The translations under genes and the position numbers were made by a program. The notes beneath the pieces are model-generated. The model was not told the DNA's origin and made no database searches. It saw only the letters and a list, made by a program, of their open reading frames with translations. Shown piece by piece: positions 11,244 through 21,473 of a stretch of DNA of 64,000 bases; the stretch's first letter is position 1, and every line of letters begins with the position of its first letter. This stretch comes from Argyresthia goedartella (lineage: Eukaryota > Arthropoda > Insecta > Lepidoptera > Argyresthiidae), in NCBI GenBank assembly GCA_949825045.1, contig OX463822.1:31994703-32058702 (forward strand), given 5' to 3'.

Positions 11244-11624
11244 ATAACAATGCCATTTAAAATAATAGAGACGATAGAGAAAGGACAGAAACAACTTTGC
11301 ATTATACCACGTGCGTGGGAATCAAAAAATGTATTGAGATGGCCAAGAAAACGAATAGATGCCAAACTAGTGAAGGATAGAAACTCGAGACCCGCAAGTA
11401 ATTGGTCTTATTCAAAATGCACCGTGAAAATACCGTCAATAGGATCATACGAAGAAGCACTCACAGAATTAGATGTCATGGTGGAAAACAGTGACACTGA
11501 GGCCGAAGAAACAAGGGCAGAAATACCTATACTTAAAAAAGTTATTATATTAATGTTTGTTCACACCAGCTCGCGGGCGCGGGTACGGGCGCGGTCACGA
11601 AATATCAAACATACACACACATAG
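11244..11624 (+). CDS. Second, plus-strand gene of the CACTA-like element (DUF4806-type N-terminal exon)
   Basis: A 124-codon frame starts at ATG 11,250, just after a convincing splice acceptor (T-rich tract ending CAG at 11,241-11,243), so it is probably an internal or coding-start exon. Its beginning, MPFKIIETIEKGQKQLCIIP, then WESKNVLRWP, CTVKIPSIGSYEEALTELD and SDTEAEE, resembles the N-terminal segment of insect proteins that also carry a DUF4806 domain; I recall that resemblance and cannot search for it. No DUF4806-like continuation is visible downstream. The last 20 codons (SSRARVRARSR) look like run-on into non-coding sequence, so the true exon probably ends near 11,520. The function in transposition is unknown. 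Confidence 0.5.
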   Translation: MTMPFKIIETIEKGQKQLCIIPRAWESKNVLRWPRKRIDAKLVKDRNSRPASNWSYSKCTVKIPSIGSYEEALTELDVMVENSDTEAEETRAEIPILKKVIILMFVHTSSRARVRARSRNIKHTHT

Positions 11625-11720
11625 CTAACTTTTTAATATTTGAGTACCTGAGTTGTCAAAGTTATTCAGAGAATAGCACTGACTCGCATTCGAAGTAGTG
11701 GGCATTAGTGAGGTAGAAAT

Positions 11721-11925
11721 ACGTAATCTCGTGGCTGTGATTGTTCTTAAAACAATATTATTTTTTAAGTTGTTGCTAGCAAAATGTGTAAGGTGTAGAA
11801 TATGACATAAGCGATAAGTACACAGGTACTCTGAATTAATAGTTAAGTGATTACGAATCTCGTGGCTGTGATTGTCCATAAGACAAAAAATTAAGAGATA
11901 CGCGAATCTCGTGGATAAGATGTTA
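11721..11925 (+). repeat. Three spaced direct repeats (AATCTCGTGG)
   Basis: ACGTAATCTCGTGGCTGTGA at 11,721, TACGAATCTCGTGGCTGTG at about 11,852 and GCGAATCTCGTGGATAAGA at about 11,902. The first two extend into GATTGT. They lie between the two opposing genes of the CACTA-like element. Confidence 0.7.
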
Positions 11926-12073
11926 CCTATCTAGTTAGTACAGATAATGACAAGGCTGTGCTTGTCTTCTAAACCTACAAAAAGTTCTGTAATAATTAAT
12001 AATATCATTAATTAGTAGGTAACAAATAAAATACATTAACTCGATCTTGTGAATTTTTATTTCTCTCATAAAC

Positions 12074-14355
12074 TTAAACTGTATGTAAAAGGGGTATGAA
12101 GTACAATTCATTTTTGTGTTCAATACATACTAGTTTAGTCTTTATATCTTTGGGATAAACAACTATTTCTGTTCGCATGTTAGATTGTAATTTTGCTTTG
12201 ACTATATTCAAGTATGATGATTTCACCGGTTTTTCAAAAAGTTCTGTCAAGTCTGTAATTTTATAGCCATATATTTCTATTTCACTGCCAACAACAGTAA
12301 TTGTTTTTGTTTCCATGACTTCATTATTGGTACATAAAAAATATTTATCATGTGATTTTGATGATATTATACAATCTTTTAAATGTAGCACAGTTAATTT
12401 CCTGCTATTAGTAGATACAAAAGTTTCACGATTTGTGAGTTGTTGATTTTCTCTGCTGCTGCTGCTGGTAGTTTTCATGGATGCTGAATCTTCACTTAAT
12501 CTTTTTGCAACTTGAGCAAGAGGTTTATTGCCGTGCCTAAGCATTCTTTTAATTAAATACAGCTTGTTTTCAAAAGGATAAGCGCTAAATGTATGTAGTG
12601 GGCCAAACCGTTGTACTTCATCTGCTACATGGACTATATTATGAACATTACTAGTTACATAATCTTTTCCGTAAAAGTCTTTATAGTGTTCAACAAAATA
12701 CTGGAGGAGTTCTTTTGCCAAAGGAAGTAAGTGCCTATAGTTTTTACTGGAACATATTGTTATACCACAAAAAAAGTTAGAAAATGTAAAAATGCATCCT
12801 GTGATAATACGTCTGGAAGTATGACAATGCTTAAGTAAAGCAAGAAAGATCTATATTCAGATGCTTTCCAATGACTAATACAGTCTAGTCCTCTCACTGC
12901 CCTGTGAATTTCTGAAGGCAATTTAGATCTGATTAAAAAACTTGAAACTGTTTCGGTATCTGCAGCACGCCATTTGGTTGTGTACTTTCCAAAATTGCCA
13001 CTGCGCCAACCAATAAGTAATCGCTTCATTATTCCTAAATCAACTAGGTGTAGAGAATCTGCTACCGGGAAGTCTTGTATCATATCAACAGGTAGCCGCA
13101 GAAAAGGAGAATCTTTTTTATGATGAGCTCCATACTTTTTTTCACGAAATTCTTGGTCTGTTCTAGGGCGGCAATTAGTTTCAGGAAAAGTCACTGTGTG
13201 TGAAACATATGAATACTCTCCTACTGTTACACATTTTAAGCAACCATGCTTTCCGTTAAAATTGCATACACCTGAAAGAAAAAAAAAAACGTTATTTTTA
13301 TTTAATCAATTTACACAACAGTAATTATAACGGACATAATCATAATAAATAATAAACTATAGAGTCGTGCAAAGCTAACTCTGCAGTTTGATACAGCAAC
13401 ACATAATATTTCAGATGTAACTATCGGTAGTTTTGGTCACTTAAGGATGTTAAAACCATTAATCAAGGAGCAGGACACTATAACATCAAATTACATAGGT
13501 AAGTAATATGCGTATATTTTTTTTAATTAGGTTTTACTTACCTTTAATGTAAGCTCTCGCAGGTGAATCACATATAATACATCTTATTTCAATGGATATT
13601 TTCCTTTTGACTTGTTCAATATATATTCCGTCTTGTATTAAATGTTCCATTTCCTTTACGAAATGATCTAAATATTGGTCTATTTGTTTTGGTTTTCCAA
13701 CACCAAAGTAGATTCCAATTACAAACGGTTGAATATCGGGTTTTTCATGTATAGAACACAAAATTGGCCAAAACTCTTTATTAGAACTTTTGAATATGGG
13801 CAGACCGTCAAAATTGAAATTTAAAGTCACTTTGGTTGGAACATCAATCCATTTCTCTAATGATTTCTTTAGAGAATCAGTGAGGCTATTATGCCAGTAT
13901 TCACCCTGCTCTATAGTTTCGATACGTATCTCTTTTACGGTACGTAAAATTGTTCTAGCGTCGCGTGGTAATATCTCTGGAAATCTGCTTTTTATAATTG
14001 TACTTAAATCATTAAGTGCTACTTGAGATATATTTTTTTCTATAGCCCATTATTTTATTCGCTGACGAAACAATATATTTTTTGAAAACTCATCGTCATC
14101 ATCACTTGAGCTACTTGCGCTGCTGCACGAAGAAACGTCGTCATTAGGTCCGGAACATTCGACATCACTATTCTGTTCATCTTTGTCTACAATTTTTCCT
14201 ACGGAACCTTCACTGGATGTCGATGGCAACGCTTGACTTTGGTTTGTCCGTACATCGTTTACTTCCTCAATAAACGATGTTTCATCATTGTTATTTGCGA
14301 TTGCCCTTGCAATCTTTCTCTTCACTGCACCAATTCTTTTCCTTTTCTTCCACAT
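12074..14355 (-). pseudogene. CACTA/En-Spm-like transposase, spliced, one stop and one frameshift
   Basis: Exon 1 runs from ATG 14,355 to 13,542 and exon 2 from 13,271 to the stop at 12,074. The 270-bp intron has GTAAGT at 13,541-13,536 and a pyrimidine-rich tract ending CAG at 13,272, phase 1. The N-terminus is basic (KKRKRIGAVKRK) with an acidic serine stretch. A core like Transposase_21 follows (NFNFDGLPIFKSSNKEFWPI, ICDSPARAYIKG, then FNGKHGCLKC after the intron, then DFPVADSLHLVDLGIMKRLL). The C-terminal part is DUF4218-like (HNIVHVADEVQRFGPL, YPFENKLYLIKRMLRHG). Damage seen: an in-frame TAA at 14,048-14,050 and a one-base frameshift in a T7 run near 12,770. About 670 codons in all. The enzyme would cut and paste the element by a DDE-type mechanism. 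Confidence 0.75.
13272..13541 (-). other. Intron of the CACTA-like transposase
   Basis: Minus-strand donor AAAG/GTAAGT and acceptor TTTTTTCTTTCAG/GTG. Splicing joins the codons so that ICDSPARAYIKG is followed by VCNFNGKHGCLKC, a cysteine-containing continuation, without a stop. Confidence 0.8.
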
Positions 14356-14394
14356 AATTAACTTTTAACCCGACTGTCTATATTCACACGATTC

Positions 14395-14914
14395 CAAGCA
14401 AATTGATCACCTGTCAGTAATACAGCCTAAAGCTGTATTATAGCTGTAATTTATTGTTTTAGTTTTATAATACTCTCCCTAATAGAAGTTAATAAAGCTA
14501 CTGTAATTACAAGAGTGTAGAATAACTCCATAAGAATTAGTTCTAGAACGGAGTTGTCTTATACCCTTGTACAGTAACAAGTGTCTATCGATACTATTAT
14601 AACACTATGAGCTGTAATAAGTAAGTGATTACATGCAAAATACAGCCCATGTACAGCTTTAATGATAAAAGTAGCTTTAAGGTGTCACACAACACTTAAT
14701 GTTTTATAGTAGAGTTCGAATATTCAGTTATTGCACCTTAAACCCACGAAAATTCCTTTATAATCTTTTTATACAGCTTGAGCTGTATAATAGCCGACAA
14801 AACACTTTTATACGACTAAAAGCTTTTTCTGACACTCTTATACGTTTCATATAGAACTCTAAGTTCTAAATAGGCTGGTTTATGGACGTTGACGACACTT
14901 CCGTGCTGCTTGGG
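14395..14914. repeat. Right subterminal repeats (TACAGC/AGCTGTA motif)
   Basis: Motifs include TACAGCCTAAAGCTGTATTA near 14,424, ACAGCCCATGTACAGC near 14,642 and TACAGCTTGAGCTGTATAAT near 14,773. They mirror the left subterminal zone but are less dense. Confidence 0.7.
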
Positions 14915-14916
14915 TA

Positions 14917-16362
14917 GGGCTCAATATATGCGAATGAGAAATCTTGATTGAACTTTGGAACATTTCCTTTGATGATGCAGATTCCCAAAATGATGCAGCA
15001 AAATCCGAAGACGAGTCTAAAGAAGCCGTAGTTACAATTAGAACATTTGTAAAAAACTGTTCAAATGCGGCCGCGATGAAGTTATAACTTATTAGTTTAT
15101 CTTCAATCTTAAGTAAAAAGCTACGGTCTCCTGATTTTTTTGTTGAAATTCCAAATTGTTTTAGTTTTATTCGACGATGTAAGAATCTTTGTTTTTATGT
15201 GTTCGCACTTAAATTTATGGCAGATGGCCCTAAATAGTTTTGAACTTTACATGTTGATTAAAAATTGGGTCATGGGTAGATGTTTTTTTGTCATAAAGTG
15301 TATCACTACTTTTACGGATTCCTTTCGTTGCCCATTCACTGTATCCTACTTTATTATCGCTATGTGTAAGTTTATGTTATTTAATAGTAGTTTATGTGAC
15401 TGCTGCATAATGGAAGGCATTAAAACTTGAATATCACTCGAGAGTTTTAATGCCTAATTATGTACAGTTACATACACTAGTTTATCTACACACATATCAT
15501 AAGCTCTCTTTGATGTGTTCAGGAACCGCATGTTGGACCGGCATTGTGGCTCTGCAATTGTTTAGCTTGTTTTGTAGTACCAACTTCACGCAGGCGGGCG
15601 TCGGCGTTCGAAATTTGAATGTCAGTATATGTAGAAATACTACACATAATGACCATAATGTGTAGTTTTCCAGATACGAAACGAGTTTTTACCAAGTAGT
15701 TTAACATAATGCTGATCGTAACGTGCGGTTTTTGAACGCAGTAAAGAGGGTTTAAAAGCTATCTGAAAGTTTGTTGAATAATGAATGAATGAATCCGTAT
15801 AGTGATCATTCGCTTTTTGAGTAGGTAAGCTACTTTGTAAATATTGTTTAAATGATTCAATTTTTTTTTGTTGTGATCGGCCTACACATATTACTTTCTG
15901 TGATTTTAAAATCTACTTCTAAGTTGACAATTTGCCTACAGTGATCAGACTTTAAACAATTTACAAAATTTCGCAATCGCAGAAGACGTTATCCAGGCAG
16001 GTTGCAGAAGTTTCATTGATTCTTGTGGGCTCTGTGAAGATGATGACTAAATTGAATGATTTAAAAATTATTATTAATTAAGTATGCAAAGGGGAGTCCA
16101 CCAGCTGGTCTATATTGAAGTCACCGCAAATAACAATTTTTTGTTACTACTAGAAGCTACTCTCAAGACATCCTCCAATACTGATTCAAATATACAATAA
16201 TCACTGATAGGGGTATGTATCCGCTTACTACAATGTGTCTACCAAGTTCAACATACGATAGTTCTATAACTTTCTCAAAAGTAAGTCTGCAAATATCCTT
16301 GCGCTCTTAAAATTTTAGGCCATTTGGTCTGGTACTGGTTACAGTACTAAGGATCCTCGGAT
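14917..16362 (-). pseudogene. Endonuclease and pre-RT part of the jockey/CR1-like LINE
   Basis: Minus-strand translation gives the APE-endonuclease signature VICGDFNIDQLVDSP (about 16,085-16,135) and, further on, FTEPTRINETSATCLDN (about 15,990-16,045), the usual order in jockey-group elements. At 14,917-14,965 the frame reads into FSFAYIEP and continues across the CACTA-like insertion at 9,962. The enzyme nicks the target DNA that primes reverse transcription. Stops are frequent. Confidence 0.7.
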
Positions 16363-16371
16363 GGCGTTTGA

Positions 16372-17830
16372 TTATTTTGTTTTTGTATCATTTGGTTCGT
16401 CTTGTGTTATTGACGTGTAAGCGCACTGTTTATTATTGAAATTAGTGGCTGTGATAGGATTCTTCTCATTTTGAGGTGTTTTATTTCCTAATTTCTTGTG
16501 GGTCACAGGGGTTCTCTGAGAAGGGCTTAATAAGTCTGTTTCTCCCCAGATTATCTTGTGGTCTGGGATGTATGGGTCTCTCCATTCGCCTTTGATGAAG
16601 CTGAATGGTTGTGATGTATTTATTGATATCATTATGTGGTCCAATTGTGAATTCGTTTCCCCGTTTGACCATCTGACACGACATGATTTTCGGGCCCTAG
16701 TGGTTTGAGATTTCTATTTGAGATTTTTGTCAGGTGCTCCAATAGGATTTCCCCTGCAATATCCGAATGTGTGTGAGGGAGGACTGTTCCTATTATGCCC
16801 TTTTTCCTAACTTCCTCTGAGTCTTGTCATCCCACGTGGGCATTGAAGTCGTCTAGAAACAGTATTTACTCTTTGTTTGGTTACCTTTTTTGGTTACCTA
16901 TTTGGCAGTTTGTTGATCGCAATTGTTGTTTATAGTGTATTGGTGATGGACTTTATCGTAGCTGTCATGATTTCCATGTCACGTTTGATGTTGTGGGCTG
17001 TTAGATTTAGGTATTTTCTCGATTTGCTAGATCTATCTGATAAATACCAGAAAAAGTATTTTGATTCATGTGACCCGGAGGTCATGTTCATTTCTTAGAT
17101 ACCCGCGACATGTATGTTCTGTTATAGATTTCAGCGTCGATCTTGCGTTCTTTATCTAATTTCGCACACCCTCCAACGTTCCAGGTAGATTTGCAGATAT
17201 ATTCGCATGTGATTTATGATTTGTATGAAGGGTTGTTGCGTAATAGAGTGTAACCGGACACGTCGGGGACCTCATCCATTGGTGTCGCTGTTGAACCAGA
17301 GTAGGTCAGGTACTCGCTTGTATCTGACCCGGCGGAGGGGGATGAATGTGTTTGTGGCATGTGAGTGTCTTTGTGGGTACCGTATGTTGACTTGAGTGTA
17401 CGTCGGGTGTCACATTGTATTTTGGTATGGGGAAGATGTAATGCTGTAAATGTGACTGGTTGTTGATAGACTCACCAGGGTTTTGTGGCTCTATTAATTA
17501 TGCATTATCGTAGTGGCTGTCGGAAAAGGTCGAGTAGATAGTTCCGACTATTTTATAATCTTGTTGGGGGCTGTATACGATTGATGGGCCATTGTATCGG
17601 CTGCTACGATAATTTCTTCACCTACCCACGTGTCTTGTTTGTGGAGATTATTTATGTACTCAGTGAAAGCTTCTCCGTTTGGTGGGTCGAACGCAAGTTT
17701 GATACGAGGATAGTTGCTGCTACCTTCCACGGATCTGGTTAAGTCGCTTCTGATGTTGGTCGATTTCGTCATTGCATTCTAATTGCATGGGACAGGCAGT
17801 TTCCATCTCTGGGCATTGGTAGAGTTTCCA
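16372..17830 (-). pseudogene. RTE-like LINE: N-terminal region and APE endonuclease
   Basis: Reading the minus strand from 17,772: a 74-codon open piece (IKLAFDPPNGEAFTEYINNL) with no domain I recognise, then a start-like KSTWNVGG (about 17,180), then DDFNAHVG (about 16,840-16,860), then SQLDHIMIS and PYIPDHKIIW (about 16,550-16,640). TWNV, DFNAHVG, QLDHI and DHKIIW appear in the order of APE endonuclease motifs in RTE-group LINEs. Frames shift several times. The coding sequence then breaks at about 16,370, where the jockey/CR1-like LINE intrudes, and its linker resumes at 8,284. Confidence 0.65.
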
Positions 17831-18479
17831 CTGTAGGATATTGCTACAGTATAGAGCCTGGATGGACTGGGACCAGAGACAATAAAATGGGTGCCAGATG
17901 TGTGCGGGAGCGCTGTCGGCCTTTAGTGCGGGGGGGGGGGGGGGGCTTCGGAGCTTTCTCTATTGTTCCTAAATAGCAGTCGTTTGTTTTGTCTAGTTTG
18001 TGGGAGTTTGGTGAGATGGGCTTTTTATAGCGTGCACGTGTTTAGTTTCATTTTATTGTCGGGTTCATTATATCATATACCTATGCAAAATTAGTTCTAG
18101 GTTTGTTAACTTTTTGGTTGACTTATTCACAGAGTTTTAGGGTTCAGTACAATGTTGTTGTTAATGGCTGTTTTGAATGGTCTTAAGAAGATGAAGAGAA
18201 AGGAGATGCCGAGGAGAATTCTCTCGAATTAATTTTCAGGCAAAGCAATATAAGTATATCTAACTATAATAATGTTTTGATATTTTGATTTTGATAACTA
18301 GGTATTTACTTCGTAGGTAGGGAATTGTTATATCCTGCCTATGGCGCATCTGTAAATATGAGAATGGCTTAGTCAATAGGTGCGACCGCGGCCGCGGTGA
18401 GCGGTGAAATGCTATTATTAGGCAGGAGAGTGGTGCTGAGATAAATAAAGTTAGAGATAAGTAATTACTATCAATGATG
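17831..18479. other. Junction region without recognisable genes
   Basis: It holds a run of 16 G (17,930-17,945) and AT-rich sequence up to the RNase H LINE. It may include the 5' end of the RTE-like element, but no boundary can be seen. Confidence 0.4.
17930..17945 (+). repeat. G16 homopolymer
   Basis: An uninterrupted run of 16 guanines, unusual in AT-rich DNA and likely to be length-variable or an assembly uncertainty. Confidence 0.9.
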
Positions 18480-18489
18480 TCCTAATCGG

Positions 18490-21071
18490 ATTGGTCTCGC
18501 CAGATTGGTGTTTTTAGCGGTGATGGTGGTAGAGGCAGTAGCGCTGAGGGTTTCTCTTGTTGGAAACTCACTTTCCCGGAAGTAGAACTATTCAAGAGAT
18601 TGTGTGGCCGGAAGAGGTTCACCATGAATCTGTCGACCACTCAGACATAACTTATAATATTATCACTGCTGACAAGGTGAGATGGGCCATTAATAGCTTT
18701 AAACCTTTTAAATCAGCAGGACCAGATGGAATCTTCCCAGCACTTCTACAGTGGGGTGGGGAACCCGTCATCAATATAATGGTCCGAATCATGAAAGCAT
18801 GTCTTAGATTCGGATACGTTCCCAAAAGGTGGAGAGTAGTAAACGTAATTTTCATACCGAAGCCAGGAAGGAGCGACTAAACTAACGCTAAATCTTTCAG
18901 GCCGATTAGTCTCACCTCGTTCTTGCTTAAGACTCTCGAACGTTTGTGCGAGAGACACCTGAGAGATGGAGCGTTAAAACATATACCCTTACACAAGAAT
19001 CAGCATGCATATAGTTTGGGTAAGTCTACTGAATCGGCTCTCCATGCAGTTGTATCCACAATTGAAGAGGCGATTCAAAACAAATGCATCTGTCTTGGAA
19101 CTTTTATTGATATAGAAGGTGCCTTTGACAAGACGCAGCATAGCAGTATAAGTGCATCTCTAACAAGGCATGGGGTGTCAACAGCTGTAAACAACTAGGT
19201 CACAAACATGCTTAACAAACGTATCGTGCGTCTAGCTGGAGAGTCCCTATCGGCGGAAGTAGTGCGGGGATGCCCGCAGGGAGGAGTGCTCTCCCCGCTT
19301 CTGTGGAATCTGGTCATTAACGACCTGATTACCAAGCTTAACGCTAATGGATACTACACCGTAGGATACGCCGACGATTTGGTAATCCTCATCACAGGTA
19401 AATTTGCGAGCACAGTATGCAACCTTAAACAAACAGCTCTTCGCATCGTGGAGCGCTGGTGTTTAGAATATGACCTGGCGGTTAACCCAACAAAAACGGA
19501 AATGGTCATGTTCACTAACAATAGGGCTCTTATACTTCAATAAACAAATAATGAGCTTATCTTCACATTACTAGCCAAGTTATAACGTCTTCTTTTTGTG
19601 TACCTATTGGAAAGTTTGCAACCTTTTGGGTAGGTATACCCTACCTAAGCTCTTTGGAACGGAACTCCAGCTAGCAACTGAGGTGAAGTACCTAGGCATA
19701 ACCTTGGACAGCAAGCTCAACTGGAGTAGCCACATCGACAACAAACTAAAGAAGGCGAGTATTGCTTTCTGGCAGTGTCGGAGAATGGTGGGGAAAAAGT
19801 GGGGACTTTCTCCCAACATCATTCTTTGGCTGTACGTAACGGTGATCCGTCCTCTTGTCTGCTACGGAGCTGTGGTGTGGTGGACCAGGACCAAACTAAC
19901 CACAATGGTAAGCAAACTCCAAAGCTTCCAAAGGCTGGCCTGCATGGCTATCACAGGTAGTATGAGAACTACTCCAACAGCAGCAATGGAGGCCATGCTG
20001 TGTCTTCCGCCACTCCAGCTGTATATTAAGCAGGAGGCCGCGTCATCTGCGGTGAGACTCAACACCTTAGGACTTTGGAGGAAAAACAGGACCTCACACA
20101 CCGCTATCCTAGGGGAAGTTTACAAAAAAAATCCCATCTCTATGGCTTGCAGTGACAGAATCCCTAAACAATTTGTTTTTGACAAAAAATACAATATACA
20201 GTTACATGAAGACCATCGGGTTGAGGGGCTCGACGTTAAAGAGCTCAGAATTTTTACCGATGGTTCAAAAACTGAAGCAGGCACTGGTTCAGGCACCTTC
20301 TCGGAGGACCTAAACATCAAGATAGCCATTCCACTCGGTGCCCATAATACTGTCTTTCAAGCTGAATGCATGGGCATCATCTCGGCCGCTAATGCCATAG
20401 CATCGAGAAAGGTAAGAGATTCCTCCATTCGAATACTCTCGCATAGCATGGCCGTCCTACAAGCCCTAAATAGCAACACTATTAACTCAGGGCTAATCTA
20501 CGAGTGTCACAAACGACTAATGGAGGTATGTCAACATAACCGCGTAATCCTTCAATGGATAAAAGGACACAGCGGATCAAGAGGTAACGACGCAGCGGAT
20601 GAGTTGGCGCGTAAAGGATCTAGCTTGACAGCGTATGGTCCCGAACCTATCATCCCTCTTCCCTTCAAGATGGTACGCTCATTTCTGAGAGAGTCGACCA
20701 GGAATGATCATGCCACTCTTTGGACAAACCATGAGGAGTGCAGGCAGGCTAAGCTGGCCTTGCCGTCCCCTAGCGCTAGGCTGGCTAAGACCTTGCTTCG
20801 ACTTAGTAGGCCGCGCATGCGACTGGTAACTGCAGCACTTACTGGCCATGGTTTCTTTAATAAACATCTATATGTCCTAGGTGTTACCGAGAGCCCCCTT
20901 TGCAGAGCCTGCTTGGAGGCAGAAGAAACGGCTGCTCACGTCCTCATGGAGTGCACAGGAGTAGCGGACTACAGGGCTAAACACCTCGGTCAATCGAGGG
21001 ACCTTCCAGGGATAGTCGGTAACGTAAAGGGCCTACTGGCGTTCCTGGAGGAGTTGGGTTGGCTCGAATGA
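18490..21071 (+). pseudogene. Reverse transcriptase-RNase H polyprotein of the LOA-like LINE
   Basis: Order: pre-RT (AINSFKPFKSAGPDGIFPAL), fingers (FRPISLTSFLLKTLERL), first aspartate block (TFIDIEGAFDKTQH), GCPQGGVLSPLLWN, YADDLVIL, primer grip (EVKYLGITLDSKLNWSSHI), RNase H (IFTDGSK, QAECMG, GNDAADELA) and a C-terminal CxxCx7Hx4C motif (CRACLEAEETAAHVLMEC). Two in-frame stops interrupt it, TAA at 18,878 and TAG at 19,196. About 100 bp of foreign sequence near 19,535-19,635 shifts the frame before the open 491-codon remainder. In RNase H the third acidic residue is replaced: SHSMAVLQAL where the family has SDS. Confidence 0.8.
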
Positions 21072-21238
21072 TGTCGCATGCACCCACACGCAAAATAGGC
21101 GCTTTCGTCGTCGAGTTACGGAAACCAGCCCGTCTTACAATTGACAATTGACAATTGAGCGCTGAGGGCGTCCGCGGCTGTGTTGCAGTAAGTGTCGCAC
21201 GCTACCAGCCGATAGCTGCGTGGCTCAGACATGCACCT

Positions 21239-21473
21239 GTAGACTTCTAGTGCTTGCACAGATGGGGTGAAGCGGATCGCGCACATTCCTTGGGTATCTA
21301 CTACACTTGACCACACTGATATCACCACAATCATCGAAACGAGCGGTATTAATCTAGACTTCTAGGGCTTGCACAAATCGAATGCCTATGTGAATCACGC
21401 ACATTCCCTTGGTATCCACTACATTTGACCGCGCTTATATCACCACAATCACCACAATCAAACTTGCGGTATT
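21239..21473 (+). repeat. Two-copy tandem duplication of about 115 bp in the LINE 3' UTR
   Basis: TAGACTTCTAGTGCTTGCAC starts one unit near 21,239 and TAGACTTCTAGGGCTTGCAC starts the next near 21,355. Both continue to CGCACATTCC, then TTGACC and ATATCACCACAATCA, and end near GCGGTATT. Confidence 0.75.

Larger units (their letters stand above)
9965..14914 (-). mobile_element. CACTA/En-Spm-like DNA transposon, 4.95 kb, with unusual termini
   Basis: The ends are inverted repeats of CCCAAGCAGCA (9,965-9,975 and 14,904-14,914), each bordered by TA. Joining the flanks with a single TA restores an open stretch of the surrounding LINE on the minus strand (IEPYGVIEAFK), so TA is the target duplication. 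Both subterminal zones are dense in AGCTGTA or its complement. The minus strand carries a spliced transposase with Transposase_21-like and DUF4218-like parts; the plus strand carries a second gene. CACTA elements normally begin CACTA/G and make 2-3 bp duplications, so the architecture fits but the terminal bases do not. Confidence 0.8.
8288..16362 (-). mobile_element. Jockey/CR1-like LINE inserted in the RTE-like LINE and itself interrupted twice
   Basis: Minus-strand order: endonuclease motifs at 15,950-16,330 (VICGDFNID near 16,085-16,135, then EPTRINETSATCLDN near 15,990-16,045), the pre-RT region at 14,917-15,000 joining 9,886-9,962 (IEAFKLLNLKKSKDLWGMS), the fingers (PLFKSGDRDDPTNFKP) near 9,500-9,550, and the post-palm region (LGITIEAKLQWRPRI) near 8,840-8,900. 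The 3' tail, TTGAACTTGAACTTGAA on the minus strand, is at about 8,290-8,310. Many stops are present. Removing the inserts at 9,641-9,885 and 9,965-14,914 brings collinear LINE sequence back together. The outer edges are approximate. Confidence 0.75.

Noticed and set aside
11047..11247. 66-codon plus-strand frame upstream of the second transposon gene
   Set aside because: It runs through the pyrimidine tract and acceptor of the following exon, so it is intronic; its hydrophobic composition comes from T-rich DNA.
19247..20867. Minus-strand frames opposite the LOA-like LINE
   Set aside because: They mirror the strongly supported plus-strand reverse transcriptase and RNase H, with no motifs of their own.
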